Assembly (NCBI GenBank): GCA_029027985.1 | Contig: CP119076.1 | Span: forward strand, 4,214,422-4,278,421 | Origin: Klebsiella aerogenes | GTDB taxonomy: Bacteria; Pseudomonadota; Gammaproteobacteria; Enterobacterales; Enterobacteriaceae | Length of the DNA: 64,000 nucleotides | Direction of reading: 5' to 3' | Part shown: positions 7,043 to 16,070 of the stretch, in pieces | How positions within the stretch are numbered: position 1 is the first letter of the stretch | Layout of the letters: every line of letters begins with the position of its first letter | The notes under the pieces: generated by a model | What the model was told of the DNA's origin: nothing | Database searches by the model: none | The model's input: only the letters and a program-made list of their open reading frames with translations | Program-made: the position numbers and the translations under genes

Positions 7043-8610
7043 TGGGCAAGATAGTTGATCAGTGGGGCCGCCCATTTGATAAGGCGGTAACCAAAGCGCC
7101 GCAGACAGCACGGATGATTCAGCTTAACAGCACGTATCCCGATCACCCGTCGCGGGGGCTGACGATTCGCCGTCTGCCCCGGCTACTGCAGGAAGCCGAG
7201 CAAGGTTATCTTTCCGCGCAGGCAGACCTTTTTGACGATATGGTTGAAAAGGACGGCCATATTTTCTCGGAGATGGCCAAGCGTAAGAATGCGCTGCTGG
7301 GTCTCGACTGGAGCATCGAGCCGCGCCGTAACGCGACAGCTGAAGAGAAGAACCTCGCGGCGATGGTTCAGGAGTGGTTCGACTCACTGGATAATCTGGA
7401 AGATATCATCCTGCAGGCAGCGGACGCGATCGGGCATGGTTTCAGCTGTCAGGAGCTGGAGTGGGAGCTTGAAGAGAATGTCTGGCTACCCAGCGAAGCC
7501 CACCTGCGGCCGCATCGTTGGTTCCAGGCTCGCCCCGACCGTGGCGATATTATCCGCCTGAATGATGGCAGCATCGAGGGTGCCGAGCTGATGCCGTTCG
7601 GCTGGATGGTACATAAGCATAACGCGAAAACAGGCTTTACCGGTCAGTCTGGCCTGTATCGCGTGCTGGTCTGGCCGTACCTGTTCAAGAACTTTGCGGT
7701 TCGTGATCTGGCGGAGTTTCTGGAGATTTATGGTCTGCCGGCACGAGTCGGTAAATATATGGCCGGCGCAACGGACCAGGACAAAGACGCTCTGTTCGAA
7801 GCGCTGGTCACCCTGGGCCATAACGCGGCCGGTATTATTCCGCAGGGTACTGATATTGACTTCAAATCGGCAGCATCCGGCCAGGCCGACCCGTTCGTCG
7901 CGATGATGGACTGGTGTGAACGCACCGAATCCAAAGTCATTCTCGGGGCCACGCTTACCAGCCAGGCCGATGGCAAGACCTCCACCAATGCGCTGGGTAA
8001 CGTCCATAACGACGTCCGCCACGATATCCTGGTCGCGGATGCCCGCCAGCTGGAGGGTTTCTTCCGCAACATGATTGATATGTTGCTGCGGATTAACGGG
8101 TATGAGGTTTCACGCCGCAAGCTGCCTAAACTGGTATTTGATACCCGGGATATCGAAGATATCGAAACCTTCTCTGCAGGGGTGAAAAACCTGGTGGAAT
8201 CGGGTGTGAAAACCATTCCGGCATCCTGGGTGCATACAAAGCTGGGTATTCCTGTTCCCCAGAAAGATGAGGCCGTACTGGTGGCCCCGGCCCAGACCGG
8301 CACACCGTTACCCGTTGCACTGAGTCAGCGGTTCCGGCGCATTGCTGCCCTGACCACCGCCGCAGAGCTGTCAGACCCGGCGCAGGAGGCGCTGGATAAC
8401 GGCCGTCCGGTGCCGGAGAAGATCGCCGCCGCCATGCAGAACCTCATTGCGCCGCTGGTCGCTGCCCTGCAGGATGGCCGCCTGCCTGATGAGGCTATGG
8501 ATATTATTGCCGGCAGTTACCCGGATCTGGACGACAGCGAGCTGGTGACCCTGCTGGAGCAGGCGCTTTTTGTCGCGGACGTATGGGGGCGGCTGAATTC
8601 CGATGCCTGA
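7042..8610 (+). CDS. Portal protein (Mu gp29-like, DUF935)
   Basis: This is the portal ring protein through which DNA enters and leaves the head. The long N-terminal helical domain, the DLYDDMVEKDGHIFSEMAKRKNALLGLDW-like block near residue 65 and the following wing/stem region fit DUF935 (Mu gp29). An upstream ATG at 7036 is excluded because GGAGG (7031-7035) touches it, whereas 7042 is correctly spaced and overlaps the terminase stop. At 522 residues the size is typical. The end overlaps the head morphogenesis gene by eight bases. Confidence 0.88.
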   Translation: MGKIVDQWGRPFDKAVTKAPQTARMIQLNSTYPDHPSRGLTIRRLPRLLQEAEQGYLSAQADLFDDMVEKDGHIFSEMAKRKNALLGLDWSIEPRRNATAEEKNLAAMVQEWFDSLDNLEDIILQAADAIGHGFSCQELEWELEENVWLPSEAHLRPHRWFQARPDRGDIIRLNDGSIEGAELMPFGWMVHKHNAKTGFTGQSGLYRVLVWPYLFKNFAVRDLAEFLEIYGLPARVGKYMAGATDQDKDALFEALVTLGHNAAGIIPQGTDIDFKSAASGQADPFVAMMDWCERTESKVILGATLTSQADGKTSTNALGNVHNDVRHDILVADARQLEGFFRNMIDMLLRINGYEVSRRKLPKLVFDTRDIEDIETFSAGVKNLVESGVKTIPASWVHTKLGIPVPQKDEAVLVAPAQTGTPLPVALSQRFRRIAALTTAAELSDPAQEALDNGRPVPEKIAAAMQNLIAPLVAALQDGRLPDEAMDIIAGSYPDLDDSELVTLLEQALFVADVWGRLNSDA

Positions 8611-9874
8611 CAGCGTTGACCTGAGCTATGCGATTGGCCTGAAGCCGGCGCAGGCCATCGAGTATTTCCAGTCCAAGGGCTACACCATAGGCTTTAACTG
8701 GCATGAGGTGGAGGCGCGGGCGCACGCGACGGCGTTCACCGTCGCCGGCATCCTTCGCCAGGATATCCTGCAGGACGTTCGCGCAGGACTGCAGGACTCA
8801 CTGGACAACGGGTTGACGCTGGAACAGTTCCGCCGGCAGATGACGCAGAAGCTGACGCAGAAAGGCTGGCTGGCCGATAAGGCGAAGCTGGTCGCCGATG
8901 AGGATGGCGTACTGGAGGGCAAGCAGTTAACCCCGCGCCGGCTACGCACCATCTTTGAAACCAATATGCAGTCCTCCTATGGTGCCGGCCGCTACGCCCA
9001 GCAGATGGAGAACGCCGCCGACCGCCCGTACTGGACGCGCGTGGCGGTCATGGACCTGCGCACACGGCCCGCACACGCGGCGCTGAACGGACTGACGGCC
9101 CGTTATGACGATCCCATCTGGCAGTTTGCCTATCCGCCCGATGGCTGGGGATGCCGCTGCCGCGTCCGGGCACGTTCGCAAAACGATATCGACAGCAAAA
9201 GCATCTCCGTCTGGTCGAGCGAGGGGCATCTGGAAACCGTGCAGCAGGCATGGGGGCCGCAGGATACCCGCGAGGTGCAGGCGTTCCGCTACAACGGCCA
9301 GCTCTATACCCCTGATGCCGGCTTTGGCCACAATCCGGGTCAGGGCTGGCTGGCTGGTCTCGGTCAACGCCTGATGGACCGCTCAACCACAGCACCACCA
9401 CAGATGGCCGCGCTGGCTGTTCAGCACACACTTTCGGAGCCGCAGCTGCTTGACGCGATCACGTCCGACATGCGCCGCTTCGTGAACCAGTCGCTGCTGC
9501 GTGAGCCCGCCGGTGCTTTCCGTCATGCCGGCGCACTCAGTACCCGCACGCTTGATGCGCTGGCCGGTCGTGGCCGAATGCCCGACGCCGCAGTGATGAC
9601 GGTGACCGACAGCGCGGTGGTACAGTCACCCGGGCCGCTCTGGGAGCTGTTGCCGGCACAGCTGCGCCAGCCTGCAGCGGTACTGGCTGATGGTGACGAT
9701 CTGCTTTATGTCATCCGCAATGGCGAGTCACTCCACCAGGTGCGGGCCGTTCCCGGGCAGAACGCTGCCGGTTACACGCTGCAGTTACCGGACGGCGGCG
9801 CAGAACTGACACCGACGTCCCTGCAGTCGCTGGCTGAATTACCGTTACTGGAGGGCGCGTTAAATGGCCTATGA
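8603..9874 (+). CDS. Head morphogenesis protein (Mu gp30-like, SPP1 gp7 family)
   Basis: The minor head protein signature is clear near residues 145-190: TRVAVMDLRTRPAHAALNGL, then PPDGWGCRCRVRA. Proteins of the SPP1 gp7/Mu gp30 family bind the portal and are needed for assembly or DNA ejection. It has 423 residues, matching Mu gp30. It overlaps the portal gene at its start and the gpG-like gene at its end, so the three are translationally linked. Confidence 0.87.
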   Translation: MPDSVDLSYAIGLKPAQAIEYFQSKGYTIGFNWHEVEARAHATAFTVAGILRQDILQDVRAGLQDSLDNGLTLEQFRRQMTQKLTQKGWLADKAKLVADEDGVLEGKQLTPRRLRTIFETNMQSSYGAGRYAQQMENAADRPYWTRVAVMDLRTRPAHAALNGLTARYDDPIWQFAYPPDGWGCRCRVRARSQNDIDSKSISVWSSEGHLETVQQAWGPQDTREVQAFRYNGQLYTPDAGFGHNPGQGWLAGLGQRLMDRSTTAPPQMAALAVQHTLSEPQLLDAITSDMRRFVNQSLLREPAGAFRHAGALSTRTLDALAGRGRMPDAAVMTVTDSAVVQSPGPLWELLPAQLRQPAAVLADGDDLLYVIRNGESLHQVRAVPGQNAAGYTLQLPDGGAELTPTSLQSLAELPLLEGALNGL

Positions 9875-10406
9875 AATCGTTTTTGACGTCACCGACTTTG
9901 AGCGCTCGCTGGGCGAGCTCATCAGGAGCTTTGAGGATCGTGCGCCACTGATGCGAATGCTGGCCGGGATGATGGAGGATGCCGTACAGGAGAACTTCGA
10001 GCAACAAGGCCGGCCTAAGTGGCTCGGATGGAGCCCACGTTATGCTAAGCGGCGGGGGCCAGGTCAGATACTGCAGCGGTCTGGTCGGCTGGCTTCGAGC
10101 ATCGTTCAGTACAGCGACAACGATATGGCGACCGTCGGGACCAATGTCATCTATGCCGGCATTCACCAGTCGGGTGGTAAGATTAGCATCCCTGCCCGTA
10201 GCCAGCAGGCTTATTACCACCAGAACAAGGACGGCACCCTGAACAATCAGTTTGCCCGCAAGAGTAAAGCTAATTACGCAGAGTGGAATACCATCCCGGC
10301 GTATGAGATTAAAATGCCTGCCCGCCCGTTTCTTTTTCTGGCCGAATCCGACGTCAGCGCTATGGAAGAAAAATCGGCGAATTATTTCAGTCAGATCTAC
10401 CGATAA
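9864..10406 (+). CDS. Virion morphogenesis protein (Mu gpG-like)
   Basis: The 180-residue protein belongs to the phage virion morphogenesis family that includes Mu gpG and P2 gpS. It shows the N-terminal FDVTDFERSLGELIRSFEDR block, then WLGWSPRYAKRRGPGQILQRSGRLASSI and a C-terminal RPFLFLAESD segment. This family works in head or tail completion. GGAGG precedes the ATG, which overlaps the head morphogenesis stop. It is the last gene before a terminator-like hairpin and a 235-base gap, so it closes the first structural transcription unit. Confidence 0.8.
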   Translation: MAYEIVFDVTDFERSLGELIRSFEDRAPLMRMLAGMMEDAVQENFEQQGRPKWLGWSPRYAKRRGPGQILQRSGRLASSIVQYSDNDMATVGTNVIYAGIHQSGGKISIPARSQQAYYHQNKDGTLNNQFARKSKANYAEWNTIPAYEIKMPARPFLFLAESDVSAMEEKSANYFSQIYR

Positions 10407-10421
10407 CCCGCGAAAACCAAA

Positions 10422-10455
10422 AACGCTCTGTAACGCATCACAGGGCGTTTCTTTG
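10422..10455 (+). terminator. Factor-independent terminator after the gpG-like gene
   Basis: AACGCTCTGT (10422-10431) pairs with ACAGGGCGTT (10440-10449) across an eight-base loop with one G-T pair, followed by TTCTTTG. It separates the lysis/packaging unit from the gene I unit. Confidence 0.75.
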
Positions 10456-10590
10456 TCTTAAACGGAACGGAACTACCTTCAAAGGGTGTTCAGGCGTTTT
10501 TAAAAGCGGTTTAAAAGCGTTTAGCGCTATTGCCCTGCACCCTGACAGAGTGACATGATGTTGACGCGGTTCCTTCCTTTATATACCCAC

Positions 10591-10640
10591 TGAAGTCCTT
10601 CAACTGAAATCGTCGCCGGCATCCCCGTAATGTCAGCGTC
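10591..10640 (+). promoter_or_regulatory. Candidate late promoter of gene I
   Basis: The dyad TGAA-GTCC-TTCA at 10591-10602 has the same CCCAC prefix as the endolysin site. At the same spacing, 10628-10633 reads TAATGT (-12 to -7) and the start is predicted at 10640, one base before the gene I ATG. The gap 10407-10640 otherwise holds only the terminator. Confidence 0.55.
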
Positions 10641-11726
10641 ATGAAAACTCGTATCGCGTCACTCTCACAGGTTATCAACGCCGCCACTCGCGGCGTGATC
10701 CAGCTGTTACCGGCCGGCACCTTCCGTGCCGGCGATGGTCGCCCGGCTGAATGCCCTGACGGCTGGTTTATTGACGGCACTATCGCGGCCGCGCTTATCG
10801 CGGCGGCTGACGCCCGCCAGACCCCCTATGTCATCGACTACGAACACCAGACCCTGCGATCGGCGAAGAACGGTCTGCCGGCTCCGGCTTCCGGCTGGTT
10901 CAAAAAGCTGGAATGGCGCGAGGGTGTGGGTCTGTTCGCGGTCGATGTCGAATGGACTGAGGCCGCCGCCGCCGCTATCGACGCCGGCGAATACAAATTT
11001 ATTTCCCCCGTATTTTTGTACGACACCAGTGGTCTGGTCACCACGTTAATCAACGCGGCCCTGACCAATACGCCCGCCCTGGACGGTATGGATGAGGCGA
11101 TGCTTGCCGCCGCGTCTCTGCTGGCCATCAATTCAACTGAGGATTCAACAATGGAAGATTTACTGGAGCAGCTCCGCTGGTTTCTGGGACTGCCGCTTTC
11201 GTCAACGGAAGCCGACATTTTAAACGAGCTGCAGAAGCTCATTAACAAAATTAAGGCTTCGGACAGCCAGGCTGCCGCCGGTCTTGCCTGGATTAATGGG
11301 CTGGAAGCCAGCGTCGCTGCGCTGACATCTCAGGTTGAAACTCCGGACCCGTCCCGCTGGGTCTCTGTTGAAGTCATGAATCAGGCTATCGAGCAGGCCC
11401 GCGCCTCTGGTGAAGAGCAGATTGCACAGCTGACGAACCAGCAGTCCGCTGACCTGATTCAGGCTGCATTGTCTGACGGCCGTCTGTTGCCGGCGCAAAA
11501 AGGATGGGCGGAGGCGTTGGCCAAATCCAGCCCCGACAAACTCCGTGATCATCTGAGTAAGCAGCCTCGCATCGCCGCGCTGACGACTACTCAGACTGGT
11601 GGCCGTGCTCCTGCAGGTCAGCCATCCCGCACTATTTCCGCCCCGGACGATGAGCTGAATCCGGCGATGCTCAGCATCATGGGGCTTGATCCGAACAACT
11701 TTAAAGAGGAATCCGGCAATGCCTGA
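10641..11726 (+). CDS. Prohead protease (Mu gpI-like)
   Basis: The 361-residue protein corresponds to Mu gpI. Its N-terminal half (to about residue 165) is the protease domain, with TPYVIDYEHQTL and the TNTPALDGMDEAMLAA segment that normally precedes the scaffold part. The C-terminal half is an acidic, helical scaffold that is also made alone from an internal start at 11151. The protease processes the scaffold and portal region during head maturation. There is no purine-rich ribosome site before the ATG at 10641 and no better in-frame start upstream, which agrees with a nearly leaderless transcript from the predicted promoter. Confidence 0.85.
   Translation: MKTRIASLSQVINAATRGVIQLLPAGTFRAGDGRPAECPDGWFIDGTIAAALIAAADARQTPYVIDYEHQTLRSAKNGLPAPASGWFKKLEWREGVGLFAVDVEWTEAAAAAIDAGEYKFISPVFLYDTSGLVTTLINAALTNTPALDGMDEAMLAAASLLAINSTEDSTMEDLLEQLRWFLGLPLSSTEADILNELQKLINKIKASDSQAAAGLAWINGLEASVAALTSQVETPDPSRWVSVEVMNQAIEQARASGEEQIAQLTNQQSADLIQAALSDGRLLPAQKGWAEALAKSSPDKLRDHLSKQPRIAALTTTQTGGRAPAGQPSRTISAPDDELNPAMLSIMGLDPNNFKEESGNA
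11151..11726 (+). CDS. Head scaffold protein, in-frame internal start (Mu gpZ-like)
   Basis: An ATG at 11151 (codon 171 of gene I) is preceded by GAGG eight bases upstream, a good internal ribosome site, and opens a 191-residue product beginning MEDLLEQLRWFLGLP. It is mostly helical and Gln/Glu-rich, as expected of a scaffold. In Mu the scaffold Z is made from the 3' part of gene I in the same way. The product would be co-produced with, and cleaved by, the protease. The internal start is seen in the sequence; its use is inferred from Mu. Confidence 0.7.
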   Translation: MEDLLEQLRWFLGLPLSSTEADILNELQKLINKIKASDSQAAAGLAWINGLEASVAALTSQVETPDPSRWVSVEVMNQAIEQARASGEEQIAQLTNQQSADLIQAALSDGRLLPAQKGWAEALAKSSPDKLRDHLSKQPRIAALTTTQTGGRAPAGQPSRTISAPDDELNPAMLSIMGLDPNNFKEESGNA

Positions 11727-12114
11727 TCGTAACACTCCCTGGCGTAACGGCGATCTGGTCGCCGTGCCTGTGGCTGCGGCCACGATGATTTATGGCGGAC
11801 ACCTGGTCGGCGTTAACGCCAGTGGTCTGGCCGTTCCGGGGGCAGCCACTGCGACCCTGACCATCTTCGGCGTCTCCGATGAGTATGCCGATAACACTGC
11901 CGGCGCGGCCGGGGCGACGTCTGTTCTCGTGCGTCGAGGTAAGGCGTGGAAGCTGGCGAACCTGTCCGGGGACGCCGTAACCCAGGCAGATGTCGGTAAG
12001 TCCTGTTATGTCGCCGACAGTATCACCGTGGCAAAAACCAGCAACACCGATGCACGACCGGTGGCCGGTAAAGTTATTGCCGTCGAGTCCGACGGCGTCT
12101 GGGTTGAAATTTAA
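11719..12114 (+). CDS. Capsid decoration-like protein (DUF2190 family)
   Basis: The real start is the ATG at 11719 (MPDRNTPWRNGDLVAVPV), with AAAGAGGA upstream; the frame is open further up inside gene I. The protein is a small beta-rich one of 131 residues, with repeated Gly/Ala/Val-rich strands (GGHLVGVNASGLAVPGA). This is the look of DUF2190 proteins, which sit next to major head protein genes and are thought to decorate the capsid. It overlaps the scaffold stop by eight bases. Confidence 0.7.
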   Translation: MPDRNTPWRNGDLVAVPVAAATMIYGGHLVGVNASGLAVPGAATATLTIFGVSDEYADNTAGAAGATSVLVRRGKAWKLANLSGDAVTQADVGKSCYVADSITVAKTSNTDARPVAGKVIAVESDGVWVEI

Positions 12115-12125
12115 GGAGAGCAGCC

Positions 12126-13034
12126 GTGATTGTTAACAAGCAGAACCTGAAAACCATTTTTATCGGTCTCAAGAAGACCTTTCAGAATGCGTTTGATCAG
12201 ACGCCAAACGACTGGCAGCAGATTGCGATGGTCGTGCCGTCCACCACCAAAGAAGAAAACTACGCCTGGCTTTCGCGCTTCCCGAAAATGCGCGAGTGGA
12301 TTGGTGAAAAAGTGGTGAAAGCCCTTGAAGGCTTCAGCTACACCATCCGTAACAAAGACTGGGAAGCGACCATTGAGGTCGAGCGTAACGACATCGAAGA
12401 CGACACTATGCTGGGCTATGCACAGCAGGCACAGGGCGCGGGCCAGTCGGCAGCAGAACTGCCGGCCGATATCATCGGGCGACTGATGAGTGGTGGTTTC
12501 ACCAACCTTTGCTATGACGGTCAGTATTTCTTCGATACCGATCATCCGGTGGGTAAAAACTCGGCTTCCAACAAAGGGACCAAAAAACTGTCTGCGGCGA
12601 CGTTCGCAGCGGCTCAGGCATCCTACGGTGCCGGTCGTTCAGCGATGCGTGATTTCAAGGACGATGAAGGGGAAAGTCTGCGTATCAATCCTGGCGTACT
12701 GGTTGTCCCGCCGGCGCTGGAAGATACCGCCAACTACCTGATGACGGCTGACCGATTCCCGGATAACACGCCGAACATCTACAAGGGGACAGCGAAAGTA
12801 CTGGTCTGGCCAGGGCTGGCGACGGATACCGAATGGTATCTCTTTGATACCACCAAGCCCGTCAAGCCGTTGGTCTACCAGGAGCGTAAAAAGCCGGTAT
12901 TCGTTGAGCAGACGAATATGGACAGCGACGACGTTTTCCTTTTGAAGAAATACAAATTTGGTGCCGAAGCCCGCTCCAACGGCGGTTATGGCTTCTGGCA
13001 GATGGCTTTTGGTTCAACCGGGGTGGATGCATAA
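12126..13034 (+). CDS. Major head protein (Mu gpT-like)
   Basis: The 302-residue protein matches Mu gpT: VNKQNLKTIFIGLKKTFQNAFDQTP at the N-terminus, DTMLGYAQQAQGAGQSAAELP in the middle and YGFWQMAFGSTG at the C-terminus. It forms the icosahedral shell. Start is GTG at 12126 with GGAGAG upstream. Its position after the scaffold and decoration genes is the Mu order. Confidence 0.9.
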   Translation: MIVNKQNLKTIFIGLKKTFQNAFDQTPNDWQQIAMVVPSTTKEENYAWLSRFPKMREWIGEKVVKALEGFSYTIRNKDWEATIEVERNDIEDDTMLGYAQQAQGAGQSAAELPADIIGRLMSGGFTNLCYDGQYFFDTDHPVGKNSASNKGTKKLSAATFAAAQASYGAGRSAMRDFKDDEGESLRINPGVLVVPPALEDTANYLMTADRFPDNTPNIYKGTAKVLVWPGLATDTEWYLFDTTKPVKPLVYQERKKPVFVEQTNMDSDDVFLLKKYKFGAEARSNGGYGFWQMAFGSTGVDA

Positions 13035-13391
13035 ATGCCTGAAATTACGATTACCTCCAAGCGCGACGGGTTCCGTCGCTGTGGCGTGGCACACCGTGAC
13101 GTGCCTGTGACCTGGCCGGATGGCAGTTTTACCGAAGAGCAGATCGCCATCCTGCGTGCCGAGCCTGCGCTGGTCGTGCATACCGGCGCGATCAGCGGCG
13201 ATGATGACAAGCTGAAGGCCGCACTGGGACGCATTCAGGAGCTGGAGACCCAGCTGGAGGAAGTGACCACTGACCGCGATCGTCTGCAGGCAGCGCTGGC
13301 ACTTCAGACGGCGAGCCTGTCACCGGAGGCGAAGGATAACGCTGCTGACGATACTGCAGCGGCTGAGTCTTCGGCTAAAGCGAAAAAGTAA
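13035..13391 (+). CDS. Mu gp35-like protein (HI1506-related)
   Basis: The protein has 118 residues. The N-terminal half (TITSKRDGFRRCGVAHRDVPVTWPDGSFT, then AILRAEPALVV) matches the HI1506-related proteins found after the major head gene in Mu-like phages. The C-terminal half is a charged coiled coil with an Ala/Asp/Ser-rich tail. Function is not established. It starts directly after the major head stop. Confidence 0.65.
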   Translation: MPEITITSKRDGFRRCGVAHRDVPVTWPDGSFTEEQIAILRAEPALVVHTGAISGDDDKLKAALGRIQELETQLEEVTTDRDRLQAALALQTASLSPEAKDNAADDTAAAESSAKAKK

Positions 13392-13403
13392 GTGGAGCCA
13401 GCT

Positions 13404-13832
13404 ATGTACGCAACCCGGGACGATATGGTCAGTCAGTTTGGTGAAACGGAATGTATCGCGCTTTCCGATCGTGACTATACCGGTGAGATTGACGACGACG
13501 TGCTGAACGGTGGCCTAGAACGGGCCACCGCCACCATCGACAGCTACCTTGCTGGCCGTTATCCGGTGCCATGGACCGATACGCCCGGGATCCTGACGGG
13601 TAAATGTTGCGATATCGCCCGGTACGAACTGACCGGCGCACAGACGCAGAACACGGAGGAGATACGTCAACGTTATGAAGACGCAATCAGGTATCTGGAG
13701 CGTGTGGCTGATGGCCGCATCACGCTGGGCCGTCTCCCGGATGGCTCAGTCGCTCAGGGCGGGAGTGTTTCCCGCTTTTCCTCGAATGGCCGGGTTTTCG
13801 GGCGCAGTGAAACGGATGGGGGTGCATTTTGA
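13404..13832 (+). CDS. DUF1320 neck protein (Mu gp36-like)
   Basis: The sequence MYATRDDMVSQFGETECIALSDRD is characteristic of DUF1320/gp36, a small helical protein thought to sit at the head-tail junction. A GTG at 13392 also opens the frame, but GGAG at 13394-13397 is spaced for the ATG at 13404. The protein has 142 residues. The last codons overlap the next gene by four bases. Confidence 0.78.
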   Translation: MYATRDDMVSQFGETECIALSDRDYTGEIDDDVLNGGLERATATIDSYLAGRYPVPWTDTPGILTGKCCDIARYELTGAQTQNTEEIRQRYEDAIRYLERVADGRITLGRLPDGSVAQGGSVSRFSSNGRVFGRSETDGGAF

Positions 13833-14479
13833 TTATCACGCAAATCGAATCCGCCATTATCGACAGGCTCACCCGGGGGCTCGGCAAACTGGTCCGCGAG
13901 GTGCGTTCCTACAGTGGCGAACTCGATGGCGAACCTGCTGAGGTGGTTCGCCAGTTGCCGGGGGTATGGGTCACGTTTGGCGGTGTACAGGGTTCAGAGC
14001 TGCTGAGCACCGCCCGTAATAAGTGGCGTGATACCGGGCGTTTTGTGGTCATCGCGGGCGCGCGAAGCGTGCGCAGTGACCAGGCTACCCGGCACGGTGG
14101 GCCGTCATTCAACGAGGTCGGCTCCTACCAGCTGGTTTACGCCATACGCCGGCTGCTGGCGCGGCAGGATTTAGGGTTACCGATTGACCACCTGATGCCC
14201 GGCAAGGTGCGAACCCTGTTTAACACGCAGGTCCAGAAGGCCGCTATGTCCGTATTTGCCTGCGAGTTCGACACCCGTTTTGATTCTGAATCACTGCAAA
14301 ATGGCCGCTTCCCGCTGGCTCCTGCAGACCTGCCGCCCGGCCATCCTGACCAGATTTTTGGCGAGTATGGCGGTGCAAGCAGCGAAGACGATCCGGCCTG
14401 GCTAACCACTGATTTGCAGTATTTCCTGAACGGCCGGGAGCCGTTCGCTGCTGAGGACATTATTCATCATGAAAGTTAA
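13829..14479 (+). CDS. DUF1834 protein (Mu gp37-like)
   Basis: This 216-residue protein belongs to the DUF1834/gp37 family, neck or tail-completion candidates in Mu-like phages. Features include IIDRLTRGLGKLVREVRSYSGEL near the start, a central beta-rich domain and a C-terminal acidic extension. The only start compatible with the upstream overlap is TTG at 13829, which would be translated by coupling to gp36. The 3' end overlaps the DUF2635 gene. Confidence 0.72.
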   Translation: MIITQIESAIIDRLTRGLGKLVREVRSYSGELDGEPAEVVRQLPGVWVTFGGVQGSELLSTARNKWRDTGRFVVIAGARSVRSDQATRHGGPSFNEVGSYQLVYAIRRLLARQDLGLPIDHLMPGKVRTLFNTQVQKAAMSVFACEFDTRFDSESLQNGRFPLAPADLPPGHPDQIFGEYGGASSEDDPAWLTTDLQYFLNGREPFAAEDIIHHES

Positions 14480-14639
14480 AGCCCGTGAAGGGATCCGAGT
14501 ACCGCGCGAGGATAACCCCCGCCGCTACATCGAGCAGGAGCCTGTAGAGGTTCCCGGGAGCACCTATTACCAGCGCCGTCTTAACGAGGGCGACCTGGTC
14601 GAAGTGACTGAAGCGACTACCGGCAAAGGAACTAAATAA
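14469..14639 (+). CDS. DUF2635 small protein, 56 aa (Mu gp38-like)
   Basis: This short frame begins MKVKAREGIRVPREDNPRRYI at an ATG inside the end of the gp37-like gene and stops at 14639, one base overlapping the sheath ATG. The PxEDNPRRYI pattern and the following VPxxxYYxRRLxxGDL are typical of DUF2635, always just upstream of the sheath gene in Mu-like phages. Its function is not known. Confidence 0.75.
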   Translation: MKVKAREGIRVPREDNPRRYIEQEPVEVPGSTYYQRRLNEGDLVEVTEATTGKGTK

Positions 14640-16057
14640 TGTCCAGCCCGAATATTTCTTTCGACAATATCCCGTCGAGCATCCGCAAGCCGGGGCAGTA
14701 TTTCGAGTTCAACACGCGACTTGCGGTACGCACGTTGCCGGCGAATGCGCAGAAGGTACTGATTGTCGCCCCGATGCTCGCCAGCGGTAGCCTTGATCCG
14801 CTTGTGGCTACCAGTGTCTTCAGCGGCGATGAGGCTGCGGTTTACTTTGGCTACGGGTCCGTTGCGCACCTTATGGTCGTGACGGCCATTAGCACCTATG
14901 CCTATCTTGACCTGACCGTTATCGGTGTCAGCGATGCGAGCGCAGGCGTTGCCGCCGCCGGTACGCTGACCATCACAGGGCCTGCCAGTTCGCAGGGCGT
15001 TGTCAGCCTGTGGGTCGGTAAAACCCGTGTGGATGTGGCCGTCAGTGCGGCAGACACTGCAACGGCCATCGCCGCAGCAATGAAAACTGCGATCGACAAT
15101 CAGCCGGAACTGCCAGTTACTGCTGCAGTGGCTGCTGGTGTCCTTACGCTGACCGCGAAGAACAAAGGTACCGCCGGCAACGATATTCGCCTGCGTGCAC
15201 AGACCAGCGCGTCAGGTACGACGACTGCCATCGTTGCGATGGCCAGCGGAGCGACTGACCCGGATATCGCGCCGGCGCTGGCGAACGTCGTGGCTGCAGG
15301 TCACAACATCATCATCAGTCCGTTCTGCACCCAGGCAACACTGACGGCACTGCGTACCCATCTGGATTTTGTTTCCGGCCCGATGGAGCAACGTGGCGCG
15401 GTGGGCGTCGCCGGCTGGTCGGGTACGCTTGCCGCCGGTACCACGCTGGCGTCACAAATCAACAGCGGACGTATTACGGTGGGCTGGCATAACGGTTCCG
15501 TCATGCTGCCGGCAGAGATTGCGGCGGCATATGGCGCACGTATTGCCAGTGAAGAAGACCCGGCCCGACCGCTGAACACCCTGACGCTCGCGCTGGATGT
15601 GACGGACCTCGCCAGCCGCCCGGGACGAACCGAGCAGGAAAACGCACTGCATAACGGCCTGACTCCGTTTGAAGTGGGTTCCGGTGAGACGGTGCAGATC
15701 GTCCGCGCCATCACGACCTATACCCGCAATGCCAGCGGCGTCGATGACGTGTCTCTGCTGGACCTGACGACCATCCGAACCCTGGATTACGTGCGTAAAG
15801 CCTGCCGTGAGCGCATTGCGTTGCGCTTCCCGCGTGAAAAGCTCTCTACGCGTACGCCGCCACTGGTCCGCAGCGAGCTCTATGACGTGCTGCTGAAGCT
15901 GGAAGAGCTCGAAATCATTGAGGAAGTTGACGCCAATAAGGATGCGCTGATTGTCGAACGCGACAGCCAGGATGTTAACCGCCTGAATGCCCGTATTCCG
16001 TCGGATGTGGTGAACGGTCTCCACGTCTTCGCCGGTCGTATCGATTTGCTTCTGTAA
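14639..16057 (+). CDS. Contractile tail sheath protein (Mu gpL-like)
   Basis: The 472-residue sheath protein starts SSPNISFDNIPSSIRKPGQYFEFNT, a strong gpL signature. The C-terminal conserved domain (TTIRTLDYVRKACRERIALRFPREKLS and the final VNGLHVFAGRIDLLL) is the part that forms the inner sheath core. A Thr/Ala-rich insertion (about residues 95-200) is the variable outer domain. With the tube gene directly downstream, the phage is a myovirus. Confidence 0.92.
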   Translation: MSSPNISFDNIPSSIRKPGQYFEFNTRLAVRTLPANAQKVLIVAPMLASGSLDPLVATSVFSGDEAAVYFGYGSVAHLMVVTAISTYAYLDLTVIGVSDASAGVAAAGTLTITGPASSQGVVSLWVGKTRVDVAVSAADTATAIAAAMKTAIDNQPELPVTAAVAAGVLTLTAKNKGTAGNDIRLRAQTSASGTTTAIVAMASGATDPDIAPALANVVAAGHNIIISPFCTQATLTALRTHLDFVSGPMEQRGAVGVAGWSGTLAAGTTLASQINSGRITVGWHNGSVMLPAEIAAAYGARIASEEDPARPLNTLTLALDVTDLASRPGRTEQENALHNGLTPFEVGSGETVQIVRAITTYTRNASGVDDVSLLDLTTIRTLDYVRKACRERIALRFPREKLSTRTPPLVRSELYDVLLKLEELEIIEEVDANKDALIVERDSQDVNRLNARIPSDVVNGLHVFAGRIDLLL

Positions 16058-16070
16058 GGAGAGCATGTAA

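Noticed and set aside
10561-10587. Sigma70-like promoter TTGACG with TATACC before gene I
   Set aside because: The spacer is only about 15 bases and the -10 would lie inside the conserved activator dyad block; the activator-dependent reading fits all three sites better.
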